A stretch of 64,000 bases of DNA from Albibacillus kandeliae (GTDB lineage Bacteria > Pseudomonadota > Alphaproteobacteria > Rhodobacterales > Rhodobacteraceae): NCBI RefSeq assembly GCF_003116585.1, contig NZ_QEHM01000007.1, positions 124,001-188,000 of the forward strand. The letters are read 5' to 3'. Every line of letters begins with the position of its first letter. Within the stretch, counting starts at the first letter, position 1. The translations under genes and the position numbers were made by a program. Below, in pieces: positions 50,409-59,253 of this stretch. The notes beneath the pieces were generated by a model. The model searched no databases. It was not told the origin of the DNA and saw only the letters and a list, made by a program, of their open reading frames with translations.

Positions 50409-51629
50409 TCAGTGGTCTGGCTCGGTCATCGCAAAGGCGTCGATCTCGATGATCATGCCGGGATAGGCGAGCGCGGGCTGTGCGATCTCGGTGGTGGCGG
50501 GGCCGGGCGCGGTGAAACGCTCGGCGCGGGGCAGAAGGCTCTCGCGCAGAGCGGGCAGGCCTGACGACCCCTCGTACATGGTGGTCAGCTTGACGATGTC
50601 GGCAGGGGTGGCACCAAGGTCCGAGAGGATCGCCTCAATGTGCCCCATCGCCGTTCGGGTCTGTGCTGCGAGCTGGTTGGGGTCGACCGCACGGCCCTGT
50701 TTGTCGAGCGAGACCTGGCCGCCGAGAAAGATCATGTCATGACATTTGAGGCCGTGGTGGTAGGGCAGACTGGTGGTCCAGTCCCAGAGACTGTCGGGCC
50801 AGGCGTGGCGGCGCGGCAGGTGGGCGCCGTCCTCGCCGAGCATGGCGACCATCTCGATGCGGATCATCTCGTCCTCCTGCGCCATGGCGGGAAGCGGGAT
50901 GCCGGTGGCGGCGGGCCCCGGTTCGGTGAAGTGCGCGGCACAGGCGAGCGCGGCGGGTTCGAAGTCTTCGACGGTGCCGTGTCCGAGATACCAGCGGTTG
51001 ATCTTGACCACGTCGCCAAAGCCCGCGCCGCAAGTCGCGAGCCCGGCGCTGAGCTGGCGCATCAGCTGCCGCGTTTGGCTGACGATGTCGCCCGGGGCGG
51101 CCACCGTACCCTCCAGAGAGGCCCACTGGGCCGAGAGGAAGATCATCTTGCCGCAGCGAATGCCCTGCGAGAAGGGCGCGGGGTGGGAGGCCATCTCGGG
51201 GGTCGCGATCCGATGGCGGGCGAGCGGGGTGCCGTCGGCAGCGCGCATCGCGATGCCCTCGACCAGAATGGAACAGCCCGGGTAGGGAAGGTATGGCACC
51301 GGCAGCGCGGTGATGGCGGGGCAGGCGTTCGGAGGCAGGGCAAAGGCCAGCGCCCCGAGGACCTCGGACTCGGTGGTCTCGTCGGACCGGAAGAAAACCA
51401 GCAGTTTCACTAGGTCGGTGAGGTCGGCGCCGACCTCGGCGAGCGATGCCGAGAGGGCGGAAAGGCAGTGGGCCGCCTGAACTCTGACGGGGCGCGGGGA
51501 ACCGTGGCCGAAATCGCCCTCGGCCGAGAGCCAGATCATGTCGCCGGATCGCACCGCACGGCTGAAGGGGAGCTCCTGTTTGAAGGCTTCGGCGGGGTGG
51601 CAGGCGGGGCCGACGATCTCTCGGTCCAT
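50409..51629 (-). CDS. Protein of three fused RidA/YjgF domains
   Basis: A 406-residue protein built of three consecutive Rid (YjgF/UK114) domains at about residues 15-130, 145-265 and 285-402; each has the GDMI(W/F)LSA/G-type strand and the closing hydrophobic strand (for example GMIIEIDAFAM). Rid proteins normally form homotrimers of single domains, so one chain may form a whole trimer. The Arg that RidA uses for imine hydrolysis (in its ARSCVEV strand) is absent in all three: the segments read PAITALP, ATGIPLP and ATTEIAQ. The start at 51629 overlaps the stop of the C45 gene. Its role may be binding or a reaction other than imine deamination. Confidence 0.85.
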   Translation of the reverse strand: MDREIVGPACHPAEAFKQELPFSRAVRSGDMIWLSAEGDFGHGSPRPVRVQAAHCLSALSASLAEVGADLTDLVKLLVFFRSDETTESEVLGALAFALPPNACPAITALPVPYLPYPGCSILVEGIAMRAADGTPLARHRIATPEMASHPAPFSQGIRCGKMIFLSAQWASLEGTVAAPGDIVSQTRQLMRQLSAGLATCGAGFGDVVKINRWYLGHGTVEDFEPAALACAAHFTEPGPAATGIPLPAMAQEDEMIRIEMVAMLGEDGAHLPRRHAWPDSLWDWTTSLPYHHGLKCHDMIFLGGQVSLDKQGRAVDPNQLAAQTRTAMGHIEAILSDLGATPADIVKLTTMYEGSSGLPALRESLLPRAERFTAPGPATTEIAQPALAYPGMIIEIDAFAMTEPDH

Positions 51630-52702
51630 CAGAGCGTTGCCTCTAGACTTGGCGCCGTGCAGGGACCGCCCGCGTGGACGTTCAGGACACCGGCGGCGAG
51701 GTCGAGGCTGAGGGTCGCGAGGGTTTCGTACTGGTCGGCGGCGTTGCGGCGGGGGTCGTGGTGGCAGCAGACCGCCGCGATGGAGCCGAGGTGCGAGGTC
51801 ATTGCTTCGACCACCTGCATTGGCGAGGTGATCCGTTGTCCGGCAATGCGCCGGTGCAGCAGGTTGTGCCGGACGAGCGTATCGGGAAAGGCGGCAGGTT
51901 CGGTGTCGCACTGCGCGGGCGCGGGGGCGAGGAAGTGGTTCGTATGGATCAGCAACCCGTCGTTGTCGGGCAGAACGAAGCTCGGGCCGCCGGGGTGCAG
52001 CTCGACGGTTAGCGCGGCTGCGGTGCCATCCTCGTAGGCTGCGAGGTTGATCGAGCTGGAGGCCGAAACACGGGCGGCGGCGAGGATCTGCGCCGCGCGG
52101 TTGATGTCGGCGCCGAGGTCGAGGGCAGCGCGGGCGGCGACGTGAACGGGCACGCCGATCCCGGCGCCGTCGCCGGTGTGATGGAGGATGGTGAAAAGCA
52201 GGCCGATCCCGCGCGTGTTGAGGCCCGCCTTGCCGACGATACCGTACTCGGTCATCGTCTTGGTCATACTGCCGTCGGCGTGGGGGATTTCCCAGACCAG
52301 CCAGCCGCCGGAAAACCGGTGATACCAGTCCCATGTCTGTACCGCGACCGGCGCGCCGCCGCCTGCCGGAAGCGCGATCACGGCGGAGCATTCGCCGCGC
52401 GTGCGTGTGCCGATCCGCGCGAGGATCTCGGTGCGGGCGTTGATCGCGGCGACGAGACGCGGATCGAGGCCCGCGCCCTCGGCCATGCCGCGGACCTCTT
52501 CGGCGAGGTGCGGTGCGAAACCTTCGATTGCCACCAGGGCTTCGGCGCCGTCGCTCTCCAGATCGTAGGCCGTTGCCGATAGGTCATCGCACATGGCGCG
52601 GTAATTCGCGACGGTTGTCGCGATCTGGCGGGGGTGTGCCGCGCCGAAGGCACGGCCGCGCGCGAAAGGGTCGCTCTCTTGCGAGCGGTAGACATAGGTC
52701 AT
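51629..52702 (-). CDS. C45-family NTN hydrolase, copy 2
   Basis: A 357-residue protein of the penicillin acyltransferase (AAT) family. The likely nucleophile is Cys105 in TRGECSAVIA, followed by VAVQTWDWYHRF, matching the family (A/V).(N/Q).D.W pattern, and an IHTNHFL segment near residue 257. It is paralogous to the gene at 48410-49462 but divergent, suggesting different acyl substrates. It lies between the second deacetylase-type gene and the triple-Rid gene in one operon. Confidence 0.77.
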   Translation of the reverse strand: MTYVYRSQESDPFARGRAFGAAHPRQIATTVANYRAMCDDLSATAYDLESDGAEALVAIEGFAPHLAEEVRGMAEGAGLDPRLVAAINARTEILARIGTRTRGECSAVIALPAGGGAPVAVQTWDWYHRFSGGWLVWEIPHADGSMTKTMTEYGIVGKAGLNTRGIGLLFTILHHTGDGAGIGVPVHVAARAALDLGADINRAAQILAAARVSASSSINLAAYEDGTAAALTVELHPGGPSFVLPDNDGLLIHTNHFLAPAPAQCDTEPAAFPDTLVRHNLLHRRIAGQRITSPMQVVEAMTSHLGSIAAVCCHHDPRRNAADQYETLATLSLDLAAGVLNVHAGGPCTAPSLEATL

Positions 52703-52720
52703 GGCAGTTTTCCGAATGGG

Positions 52721-53608
52721 TCAGAGCGTGTCGCGGCCGCAGCCGTTGGTCGCCTGGGGTGCGCCGGATGTTTCCCACTGGGCCAGCGGGTTCGCGCTGC
52801 GCCAGGCATCGGCATAGTCGATCATGCGGGTGAACCGGACATCCTCGCGCTGTTTGAAGGACAGGATCAGCCGTTCGAGCATCATCAGCCGGTGGCCGCG
52901 CCCGATGACCTGCGGGTGCATGGTGATCGAATAGAGACCGCCGGGGACGTTCTCGTAGGCATAGTCGAACTCGGCTTGCCAGATCTCCTGCACCTTCGAG
53001 GGTGCGGAGAGGCCGAAGGTGTCGTTGTCGACGAACTCGAAATGCGGAAAGTCGTCCATCAGCCAGGTGACCGGCAACTCGACGATGTCGACGTTGGGGC
53101 CGAAGTGATATGGTGTTAGGCTGTCGAACGCATCGTCGCGCCGGGCATAGTAGGGGGTGAAGTCGGCCCCCATCAGCGAGCTGTCGTAGGTGAACCCGTA
53201 TTCGAGCAGCAGTCCGATGGTGCGGGTCGAGAAATCCCACGAGGGGGAGCGATAGCCGCGCGGGCGGACGCCTGCCGCGCGTTGCAGTGCGTCCAGCCCC
53301 CGGTCGAGGTTGGCGCGTTCCTCTGCCTCGCTGAAGTCGGCGGGGTTTTCGTGGACCCATCCATGATGCGCGATCTCGTGGCCCTCGGCGTCGATGCGCC
53401 GGACGAGGTCGGGGTAGGCGAGCGCGGTATGTCCGGGAACGCAGAAGGTCGCCTGCAGGTCGTGTTTCTTCAGCAGGTCGAGGATGCGCGGCACCGCGAT
53501 GGCGCCGAATTCACCGCGCGAGATCATCGAGGGGTTGCGGCTCTTGTAGGAGCCGAGCCAGACCGACATGGCGTCAAAGTCGAAGGTGAGGCCGCAGTGG
53601 AGTGTCAT
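52721..53608 (-). CDS. Polysaccharide deacetylase-family (NodB/PuuE-type) hydrolase, copy 2
   Basis: A 295-residue paralogue of the protein at 49508-50386, with TFDFDAMSVWLG, AHHGWVHENP and GYRSPSWD motifs, so the Asp-His-His metal site is intact. The start at 53608 is supported by AAGGA eight bases upstream; the frame extends further but that part lies in the intergenic region. Two copies of such an enzyme in one operon suggest successive hydrolysis of two related bonds or two substrates. Confidence 0.8.
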   Translation of the reverse strand: MTLHCGLTFDFDAMSVWLGSYKSRNPSMISRGEFGAIAVPRILDLLKKHDLQATFCVPGHTALAYPDLVRRIDAEGHEIAHHGWVHENPADFSEAEERANLDRGLDALQRAAGVRPRGYRSPSWDFSTRTIGLLLEYGFTYDSSLMGADFTPYYARRDDAFDSLTPYHFGPNVDIVELPVTWLMDDFPHFEFVDNDTFGLSAPSKVQEIWQAEFDYAYENVPGGLYSITMHPQVIGRGHRLMMLERLILSFKQREDVRFTRMIDYADAWRSANPLAQWETSGAPQATNGCGRDTL

Positions 53609-53687
53609 TTGGCAGTCCTTGGAAATCTGTCCGGCAGGGCGCCCGCCCCGCGTGATGGGGAGTGTGGCGGGGGCGGGGCCCCCGCGC

Positions 53688-54119
53688 TCAGGTCGAGTAC
53701 TCGGGATCGGTGGTGATGTGCTCCTTGAGGATGATCCACCGGTCTCCCCGCTTTTCCATCGGGAAGGTGCACCACTGGCGGAGCTTGGCCTGGGTTCCGT
53801 CGGCAAGTTCGCCGCCGCCGCGCAGGATGAAGGAGGCGCAGGCGATGGAGCCCTCGGTCCAGATCTGGATGCTGTCCTCCTCGGGAAGGATCTTCCAGAT
53901 CTTCATGTACTTGGCGACCATCGGGCCCCAGATACCGGCATAGTCCTTGTGACCGTAGAGCAGCGAGAGCTCGCCGCCGTAGTCGTCGATTACCATGCAG
54001 TCCGGGTCGAGGATGGCTTCGAACTTGTCGAGGCTCCAGGGGTTCTCGGGGCTGAAGGTCCAGCCGTCGATCCAGCGATCGATCGCGGCACGGACGCCGG
54101 CAATATCCTTGTCTGCCAT
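53688..54119 (-). CDS. SnoaL-like (NTF2-fold) protein
   Basis: A 143-residue NTF2-like protein: N-terminal helix (VRAAIDRWIDGW), DPDCMVIDDYGG and the C-terminal strands with RWIILKEHITTDPE. Such proteins include isomerases, dehydratases and accessory subunits of ring-hydroxylating oxygenases. It is the first gene of the minus-strand operon and starts 155 bases from the divergent PuuA-like gene. Confidence 0.75.
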   Translation of the reverse strand: MADKDIAGVRAAIDRWIDGWTFSPENPWSLDKFEAILDPDCMVIDDYGGELSLLYGHKDYAGIWGPMVAKYMKIWKILPEEDSIQIWTEGSIACASFILRGGGELADGTQAKLRQWCTFPMEKRGDRWIILKEHITTDPEYST

Positions 54120-54183
54120 AGCAGGTTCCTTCCTTCGTCACATGTTCTGGACCCAGACTGCATGGGACGGAGGAGGATTCGTA

Positions 54184-54199
54184 TAACCCGCCGGGGGTA
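54184..54199. promoter_or_regulatory. 16-bp repeat TAACCCGCCGGGGGTA (copy 2), putative LuxR-type site
   Basis: Identical to 42682-42697. It sits midway in the divergent promoter region, 65 bases from the SnoaL-like start and 76 bases from the PuuA-like start, and here it is not part of a hairpin. This makes a regulator-binding site the likelier reading, with the LuxR-type protein at 47467-48384 as the candidate. Confidence 0.5.
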
Positions 54200-54274
54200 A
54201 TGCGCGGCCTTCGTTCGGAGCGCTAGGGGTCTGGCCGTTGACGGCGGCAACGCCATGATCGAGGTAGAAGCCAG

Positions 54275-55636
54275 ATGAACGATGGAGCGATGGAGCGAAT
54301 GATGCCGGGCGCGGACCGGCACGGGGCCGCAGAGGGTCACGTGCTCGCCGCGATCTGCGACATGAACGGTGTGCTGCGCGGCAAGCGGGTGCCGCGGGCG
54401 CAGGAGGGCAAGCTGCTGGCCTCGGGCATCCGGATGCCGATGTCCTCCATCGGTGTCGACATCTGGGGCAGCGACGTGGTCGGCAGCGGGCTGACGCTCG
54501 ACAGCGGCGATCTCGATGGCGTGTGCCTGCCGACGGGGCGCGATCCGCTGCCGCTCGACGGACCAGCCCGGGGGATGCGCCTGCTGCCGATGGTAATGGG
54601 GAAAGAGAGCGGCGGACCTTACTACGCGGACTGCCGCAATATGCTGTCGCTTGCGGTCGAAAGGCTTGCGACCCGTGGCCTTCGGGCGATGGTGGCGACC
54701 GAGCTGGAATTCTACCTGCTGGCGCCGGGCGACCGGGCCGCGGCGCCGATGGCGGGCGGGGCGGGGTCCCCGCCGAGCGGGTTCGAGAACATCTATTCGC
54801 TGGCGGAACTGGCCGTGGTCGAGCCGTTTCTCGACGCAGTCTATGCGACCGCCGGGGCCTGCGGGATCGAACTGGACGCGACCATTGCCGAGGGCGGTTC
54901 AAGGCAGTTCGAGATCAATCTCAAGCATCGCTCCGATGCGCTGCGGGTGGCTGACGATACGGTTTATCTGAAGGAAATCATCCGCCGCGCTGCGCGCAGG
55001 CAGGGGATCATGGCGAGCTTCATGGCCAAGCCGTTTGAGGATCAGGCCGGAAGCGGGATGCATGTCCATTTCTCGCTGGTCGATCAGGCGGGGGTCAACG
55101 TGTTCGACGATGGTGGTCCGGCTGGCACGGACATGCTGCGCCATGCCATCGGCGGGCTGATCGAGTCGATGCCGGATCTCAGCCTCGTCTTTGCACCGCA
55201 TCTGAATTCCTACCGCCGCCTTCGGGCGGGCAGCCTCGCGCCGACGCAGGCCGCATGGGGTTACGAGAACCGGACGGCCGCGATCCGCGTGCCCGGCGGA
55301 CCCAGTGCCGCGCGCCGGATCGAGCACCGCGTGGCGGGGGCCGATGCCAACCCCTATCTAATCCTCGCCGCGATCCTCGGCGCGGCGGAACGTGGCATCG
55401 AACTTGCCAAGCAGCCGCCGGCCCCGGTCAGCGGCAACGCCTATCGCGAGGCGGCGCCGAAACTGGCGTGGGACTGGCTCTCGGCCACCGACCGTTTCGA
55501 GACGTCAGAGCTGGCGAGGCTGATCCTGCACCCCGAGCTGGTGGAGACCTTCGTGGCCTGCAAACGGCAAGAACAGGAGGTTTTCGCCGGACGCATATCG
55601 CCCTTTGAATTCGCGACCTACCGGGTTTCCGTGTAG
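54275..55636 (+). CDS. Glutamine synthetase-family ligase (gamma-glutamylamine synthetase, PuuA-like)
   Basis: A 453-residue GS-fold ligase. Metal and ATP residues are visible in VATELEFYLL, AEGGSRQFEINLKH, GSGMHVHFSL and ENRTAAIRVPGG. Its length and sequence are closer to PuuA-type enzymes, which join glutamate to an amine using ATP, than to assimilatory GlnA. The FAD oxidase gene downstream completes a Puu-like pair. The amine could be a diamine or the amine freed by the nearby hydrolases. ATG at 54275 is used; an in-frame ATG at 54302 is possible. Confidence 0.82.
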   Translation: MNDGAMERMMPGADRHGAAEGHVLAAICDMNGVLRGKRVPRAQEGKLLASGIRMPMSSIGVDIWGSDVVGSGLTLDSGDLDGVCLPTGRDPLPLDGPARGMRLLPMVMGKESGGPYYADCRNMLSLAVERLATRGLRAMVATELEFYLLAPGDRAAAPMAGGAGSPPSGFENIYSLAELAVVEPFLDAVYATAGACGIELDATIAEGGSRQFEINLKHRSDALRVADDTVYLKEIIRRAARRQGIMASFMAKPFEDQAGSGMHVHFSLVDQAGVNVFDDGGPAGTDMLRHAIGGLIESMPDLSLVFAPHLNSYRRLRAGSLAPTQAAWGYENRTAAIRVPGGPSAARRIEHRVAGADANPYLILAAILGAAERGIELAKQPPAPVSGNAYREAAPKLAWDWLSATDRFETSELARLILHPELVETFVACKRQEQEVFAGRISPFEFATYRVSV

Positions 55637-55664
55637 GACCGCACCCGAACCGAAAGGACTGACC

Positions 55665-56960
55665 ATGGCCGCGCCCTATGCCGCCTCCTATTACGCCGCG
55701 ACGGCAAACCCCGTTGCCCCCTTCGAACGGTTCGAGGGAGATCTCGACGTCGATGTCGCCATCGTCGGCGGTGGATTTACCGGCATCGCGAGTGCCGTCG
55801 AACTGTCCGAACGCGGTTTTCGCGTCGCTGTCCTCGAACAGAACCGGATCGGCTGGGGCGCGACGAGCCGGAACGGCGGTCAGATCACCGGGTCACTGTC
55901 CGGCGACATGGCAATGCTGCGCCAGTTTCGCCGCGCGCTCGGGCCGGGCGTGGATGAGTTTGTCTGGAACCTGCGCTGGCGCGGCCATGCGATCATCCGC
56001 GAGCGGGTCGCGCGTTATGGCATTTCCTGCGATCTGACCCCCGGCCATATGCTTGCCGCTTGGAAGCCCTCTCACGTGGCGGAATTGCGTGAGCAGCTCG
56101 AGAGCTGCCGGGCGCATGGCATGGGCGACGAGGTCGAACTGGTCGAGGGTGCGGCGCTGCGCGAGGTGGTGGCGACCGATCTCTATGCCGCCGGGCTGAT
56201 CAATCGGCGCAACATGCATGTCCATTCGCTGAACCTCTGCCTTGGTGAAGCGGATGCGGCGCGCGGTCTTGGCGCGCGGATCTTCGAGGATGCCGAGGTG
56301 ATCGAGGTGCGGAGGGGCGCCCGTGTTTCGCTGGTGACGCCGCGTGGGGTGGTGCGGGCAGACAAGGTGCTGCTGGCGGGCAATGCCTATCACCGCTTGG
56401 GCGGCGCAAGGTTGCAGAACATGCTGTTCCCCGCCTCGCTGGGCGTGGTGGCGACCGCGCCGGTCCCGGAGGCCCTGCGCCAGAGGCTGAATCCGCAGAA
56501 CCTCGCCGTTTACGACACGCGTTTCGTGCTCGATTACTACCGGTTCACCGCCGACGGGCGGCTGCTGTTCGGGGGCGGCACCAACTATTCGGGCCGTGCC
56601 AGCGCCGACATCGCGGCGGAACTGCGCCCGGCCATCGAGCGGACATTTCCGGACCTCGCCGGGATCGGCATCGACTTTGCCTGGCAGGGTCAGGCGGGGA
56701 TTACGGTGAACCGCATCCCGCAGCTCGGGCGACTGGCGCCGAACATCTTCTATGCGCAGGGGTACTCGGGGCATGGCGTTGCCACCAGCCACATCGTCGG
56801 CGAGATCATGGCGCAGGCGATGACGGGGGATCCGCGCGAGTTCGAGATCTTCGAGGGCGCCTTCCACTTCCGCAATCCGCTAGGCCGGAAGGCCGGGAAC
56901 GTCATGCTGGCGCTCGGGATGTGGTACTTTCAGAAGAAGGCGCTGCTGTTGGGACAATAA
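55665..56960 (+). CDS. FAD-dependent oxidoreductase (gamma-glutamylputrescine oxidase-like, PuuB-type)
   Basis: A 431-residue DAO-superfamily flavoprotein of the PuuB/OrdL type: FAD motif VDVAIVGGGFTGIASAVELS (about residues 28-47), the GWGATSRNGGQITG motif typical of this group, and the C-terminal FYAQGYSGHGVATSH loop. It probably oxidises the gamma-glutamyl-amine made by the upstream ligase to an aldehyde. AAAGGAC lies before the ATG at 55665, 28 bases after the ligase stop. The next gene is convergent, 13 bases away. Confidence 0.85.
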   Translation: MAAPYAASYYAATANPVAPFERFEGDLDVDVAIVGGGFTGIASAVELSERGFRVAVLEQNRIGWGATSRNGGQITGSLSGDMAMLRQFRRALGPGVDEFVWNLRWRGHAIIRERVARYGISCDLTPGHMLAAWKPSHVAELREQLESCRAHGMGDEVELVEGAALREVVATDLYAAGLINRRNMHVHSLNLCLGEADAARGLGARIFEDAEVIEVRRGARVSLVTPRGVVRADKVLLAGNAYHRLGGARLQNMLFPASLGVVATAPVPEALRQRLNPQNLAVYDTRFVLDYYRFTADGRLLFGGGTNYSGRASADIAAELRPAIERTFPDLAGIGIDFAWQGQAGITVNRIPQLGRLAPNIFYAQGYSGHGVATSHIVGEIMAQAMTGDPREFEIFEGAFHFRNPLGRKAGNVMLALGMWYFQKKALLLGQ

Positions 56961-56973
56961 GGCCGCGCCGCCC

Positions 56974-57945
56974 TCAGAGCCGCAGTTCGGAATGGTTTTC
57001 GACGAACCAGCGGTAGGTGGCGGCGAGGCCCTCCTCCAACTCGATCCGCGGACGCCATCCCATCGCCTTCATCAGCGAGTTGTCCATCAGCTTGCGGGGT
57101 GTTCCGTCAGGCTTGGACGGATCGGTGAGGATGCGCCCGCGAAAACCCGTGGCCCGGGCGATCATGCCAGCCAGTTCCCGGATCGAGACATCGGTTCCGC
57201 TGCCGATGTTGATATGGGACAGCATCGGGCGCGTGTTGTCGGCGTAGATGCGGACGGGGAGGTCGAGGATGTAGAGCGCGGCCAGCGCCATGTCGTCGAC
57301 GTGCAGGAACTCGCGCCGGGGCGTACCGGTGCCCCAGATGGTCACGTCGCTCGCGCCGGATTGCACCGCCTCGTGAAACCGCCGCATCAGGGCAGGGATG
57401 ACATGCGCGTTCTCGGGGTCGAAGTTGTCGCGCGGGCCGTAGAGGTTGCAGGGCATGACCGAGCGGTAGTCGCGCCCGTACTGTCGGTTGTAGCTCTCGC
57501 AGAGCTTGATCGCCGCGATCTTGGCAATCGCATAGGGCTCGTTGCTGGATTCGAGTTTGCCGGTCAGGAGCGCCGCTTCGCGGATCGGCTGCTGGGCGTG
57601 GCGTGGATAGATGCAGGAGGATCCGCATTGCAGCATCCGCTGCACCCCCACCTCGTGCGAGGCCTGGATCACGTTGGAGGCGATCATGAGGTTCTGGTAG
57701 ATGAACTCGGCGGGGTAGGTCGCGTTTGCGTAGATACCGCCCACCTTGGCGGCGGCGAGGATGACGACCTCCGGCCGGACCTGGTGAAAGAAGTCCCGCA
57801 CGGCGGCCTGGTTGGTCAGGTCAAGTTCGCTGCGCTCGCGGGTGATCAGTTGCAGGGAGGGTTCGGCCTGTCGCCGGGACTCGAGCGCGCGAACGATGGC
57901 GCTCCCCACCATTCCGCGATGGCCTGCGACGTAGTACCTGGTCAT
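56974..57945 (-). CDS. fcl: GDP-L-fucose synthase
   Basis: A 323-residue extended SDR of the Fcl/GMER family: NAD(P) motif [11 protein letters not shown] and the catalytic Ser-Tyr-Lys in CGSSCIYP and [14 protein letters not shown]. It epimerises and reduces GDP-4-keto-6-deoxymannose to GDP-L-fucose with NADPH. The gmd gene lies directly upstream (27 bases), forming the usual pair. The product feeds a fucose-containing polysaccharide. Confidence 0.93.
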   Translation of the reverse strand: MTRYYVAGHRGMVGSAIVRALESRRQAEPSLQLITRERSELDLTNQAAVRDFFHQVRPEVVILAAAKVGGIYANATYPAEFIYQNLMIASNVIQASHEVGVQRMLQCGSSCIYPRHAQQPIREAALLTGKLESSNEPYAIAKIAAIKLCESYNRQYGRDYRSVMPCNLYGPRDNFDPENAHVIPALMRRFHEAVQSGASDVTIWGTGTPRREFLHVDDMALAALYILDLPVRIYADNTRPMLSHINIGSGTDVSIRELAGMIARATGFRGRILTDPSKPDGTPRKLMDNSLMKAMGWRPRIELEEGLAATYRWFVENHSELRL

Positions 57946-57972
57946 TCTCGCCTCCCTGCCAAGTGGGCCAAG

Positions 57973-59091
57973 CTACCAGTTGATCGCGATAGGCACGTGG
58001 TGGCCGGTGTCCCGCAACGCCGCTATCCGGCGGGCTGCCGCCAGGTCGGAGGCGACCATCTCGGCGCACATCTGGCGCACATCCGTTTCGGGTTTCCAGC
58101 CAAGCCGGGCGTGCGCCTTTGAAGCATCGCCAAGGAGTGTCGCCACCTCTGCCGGGCGATAGTAGCGCGGGTCGACCCGCATGATCACGCTGCCGGAGTG
58201 CAGGGCCGGGGCCGAATGACCGGCCACGCGAACCACGCGGGCGATCTCGTTCTCTCCGGATCCCTCGAAGGCAAGCGTGAGGCCGAGCGCCGCCGCCGAC
58301 CAGGTGAGGAAGTCGCGCACCGAGTATTGTTCGCCCGTGGCGATCACGAAGTCCTCGGGCGTGTCCTGCTGCAGCATCAGCCATTGCATGCGCACGTAAT
58401 CGCGCGCGTGGCCCCAGTCGCGCAGCGCGTCCAGGTTGCCGAGGTAGAGGCAGGGTTCGAGCCCCTGGGCGATATTAGCCAGACCCCGAGTGATCTTGCG
58501 GGTCACAAAGGTCTCGCCCCGGCGCGGGCTCTCGTGGTTGAAGAGGATCCCGTTGCAGGCATACATCCCGTAGGCTTCCCGGTAGTTTACGGTGATCCAA
58601 TAGGCATACATCTTGGCCACGGCGTAGGGAGAGCGCGGATAGAACGGGGTCGTTTCCGTCTGGGGTGACTCGCGCACCAGACCGTAGAGCTCGGAGGTCG
58701 AGGCCTGATAGAAGCGGGTGGTGTCCTGCAGGCCGAGGAAGCGGATCGCTTCGAGCAGACGCAGGGTGCCGAGGGCGTCGATATCGGCGGTGTATTCCGG
58801 AGACTCGAAGCTGACGCCCACGTGGCTCTGTGCGGCAAGGTTGTAGACCTCGTCGGGGCGGACCTCGGCCAGGATACGGGTCAGGTTCGAACTGTCGCTC
58901 AGATCGCCGAAATGCAGGTGCAGGCGCGGGTCGTGATCGTGCGGGTCCTCGTAGAGATGGTCGATCCTCTGGGTGTTGAACTGCGATGCCCGGCGCTTGA
59001 TGCCGTGGACCTCGTACCCCTTTTCCAGCAGGAATTCCGCAAGGTAGGAGCCGTCCTGACCGGTGATCCCGGTTATGAGCGCACGTTTCAT
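57973..59091 (-). CDS. gmd: GDP-mannose 4,6-dehydratase
   Basis: A 372-residue extended SDR with the N-terminal [19 protein letters not shown] typical of Gmd, the catalytic Thr-Tyr-Lys region ([10 protein letters not shown] and [12 protein letters not shown]) and [17 protein letters not shown]. It makes GDP-4-keto-6-deoxymannose, the substrate of the next gene. The start at 59091 gives the standard N-terminus; an in-frame start at 59148 would add 19 non-conserved residues. GDP-mannose itself must come from genes outside the window. Confidence 0.93.
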   Translation of the reverse strand: MKRALITGITGQDGSYLAEFLLEKGYEVHGIKRRASQFNTQRIDHLYEDPHDHDPRLHLHFGDLSDSSNLTRILAEVRPDEVYNLAAQSHVGVSFESPEYTADIDALGTLRLLEAIRFLGLQDTTRFYQASTSELYGLVRESPQTETTPFYPRSPYAVAKMYAYWITVNYREAYGMYACNGILFNHESPRRGETFVTRKITRGLANIAQGLEPCLYLGNLDALRDWGHARDYVRMQWLMLQQDTPEDFVIATGEQYSVRDFLTWSAAALGLTLAFEGSGENEIARVVRVAGHSAPALHSGSVIMRVDPRYYRPAEVATLLGDASKAHARLGWKPETDVRQMCAEMVASDLAAARRIAALRDTGHHVPIAINW

Positions 59092-59253
59092 TCCTGTACC
59101 TTTTCCTTTCGGTGGGGACGCGGCACGCCGCATGAAGGCCTTCGTCAACCGCTCATAGCAGAGAGACAGGGCTGCCTACGGCTTGCCCAAATGGCTGCGC
59201 GCTCATCCGTTCGGTGTGTCGCCGCACCCAAAGGGCAGGCTGGCCTCCTGCGA

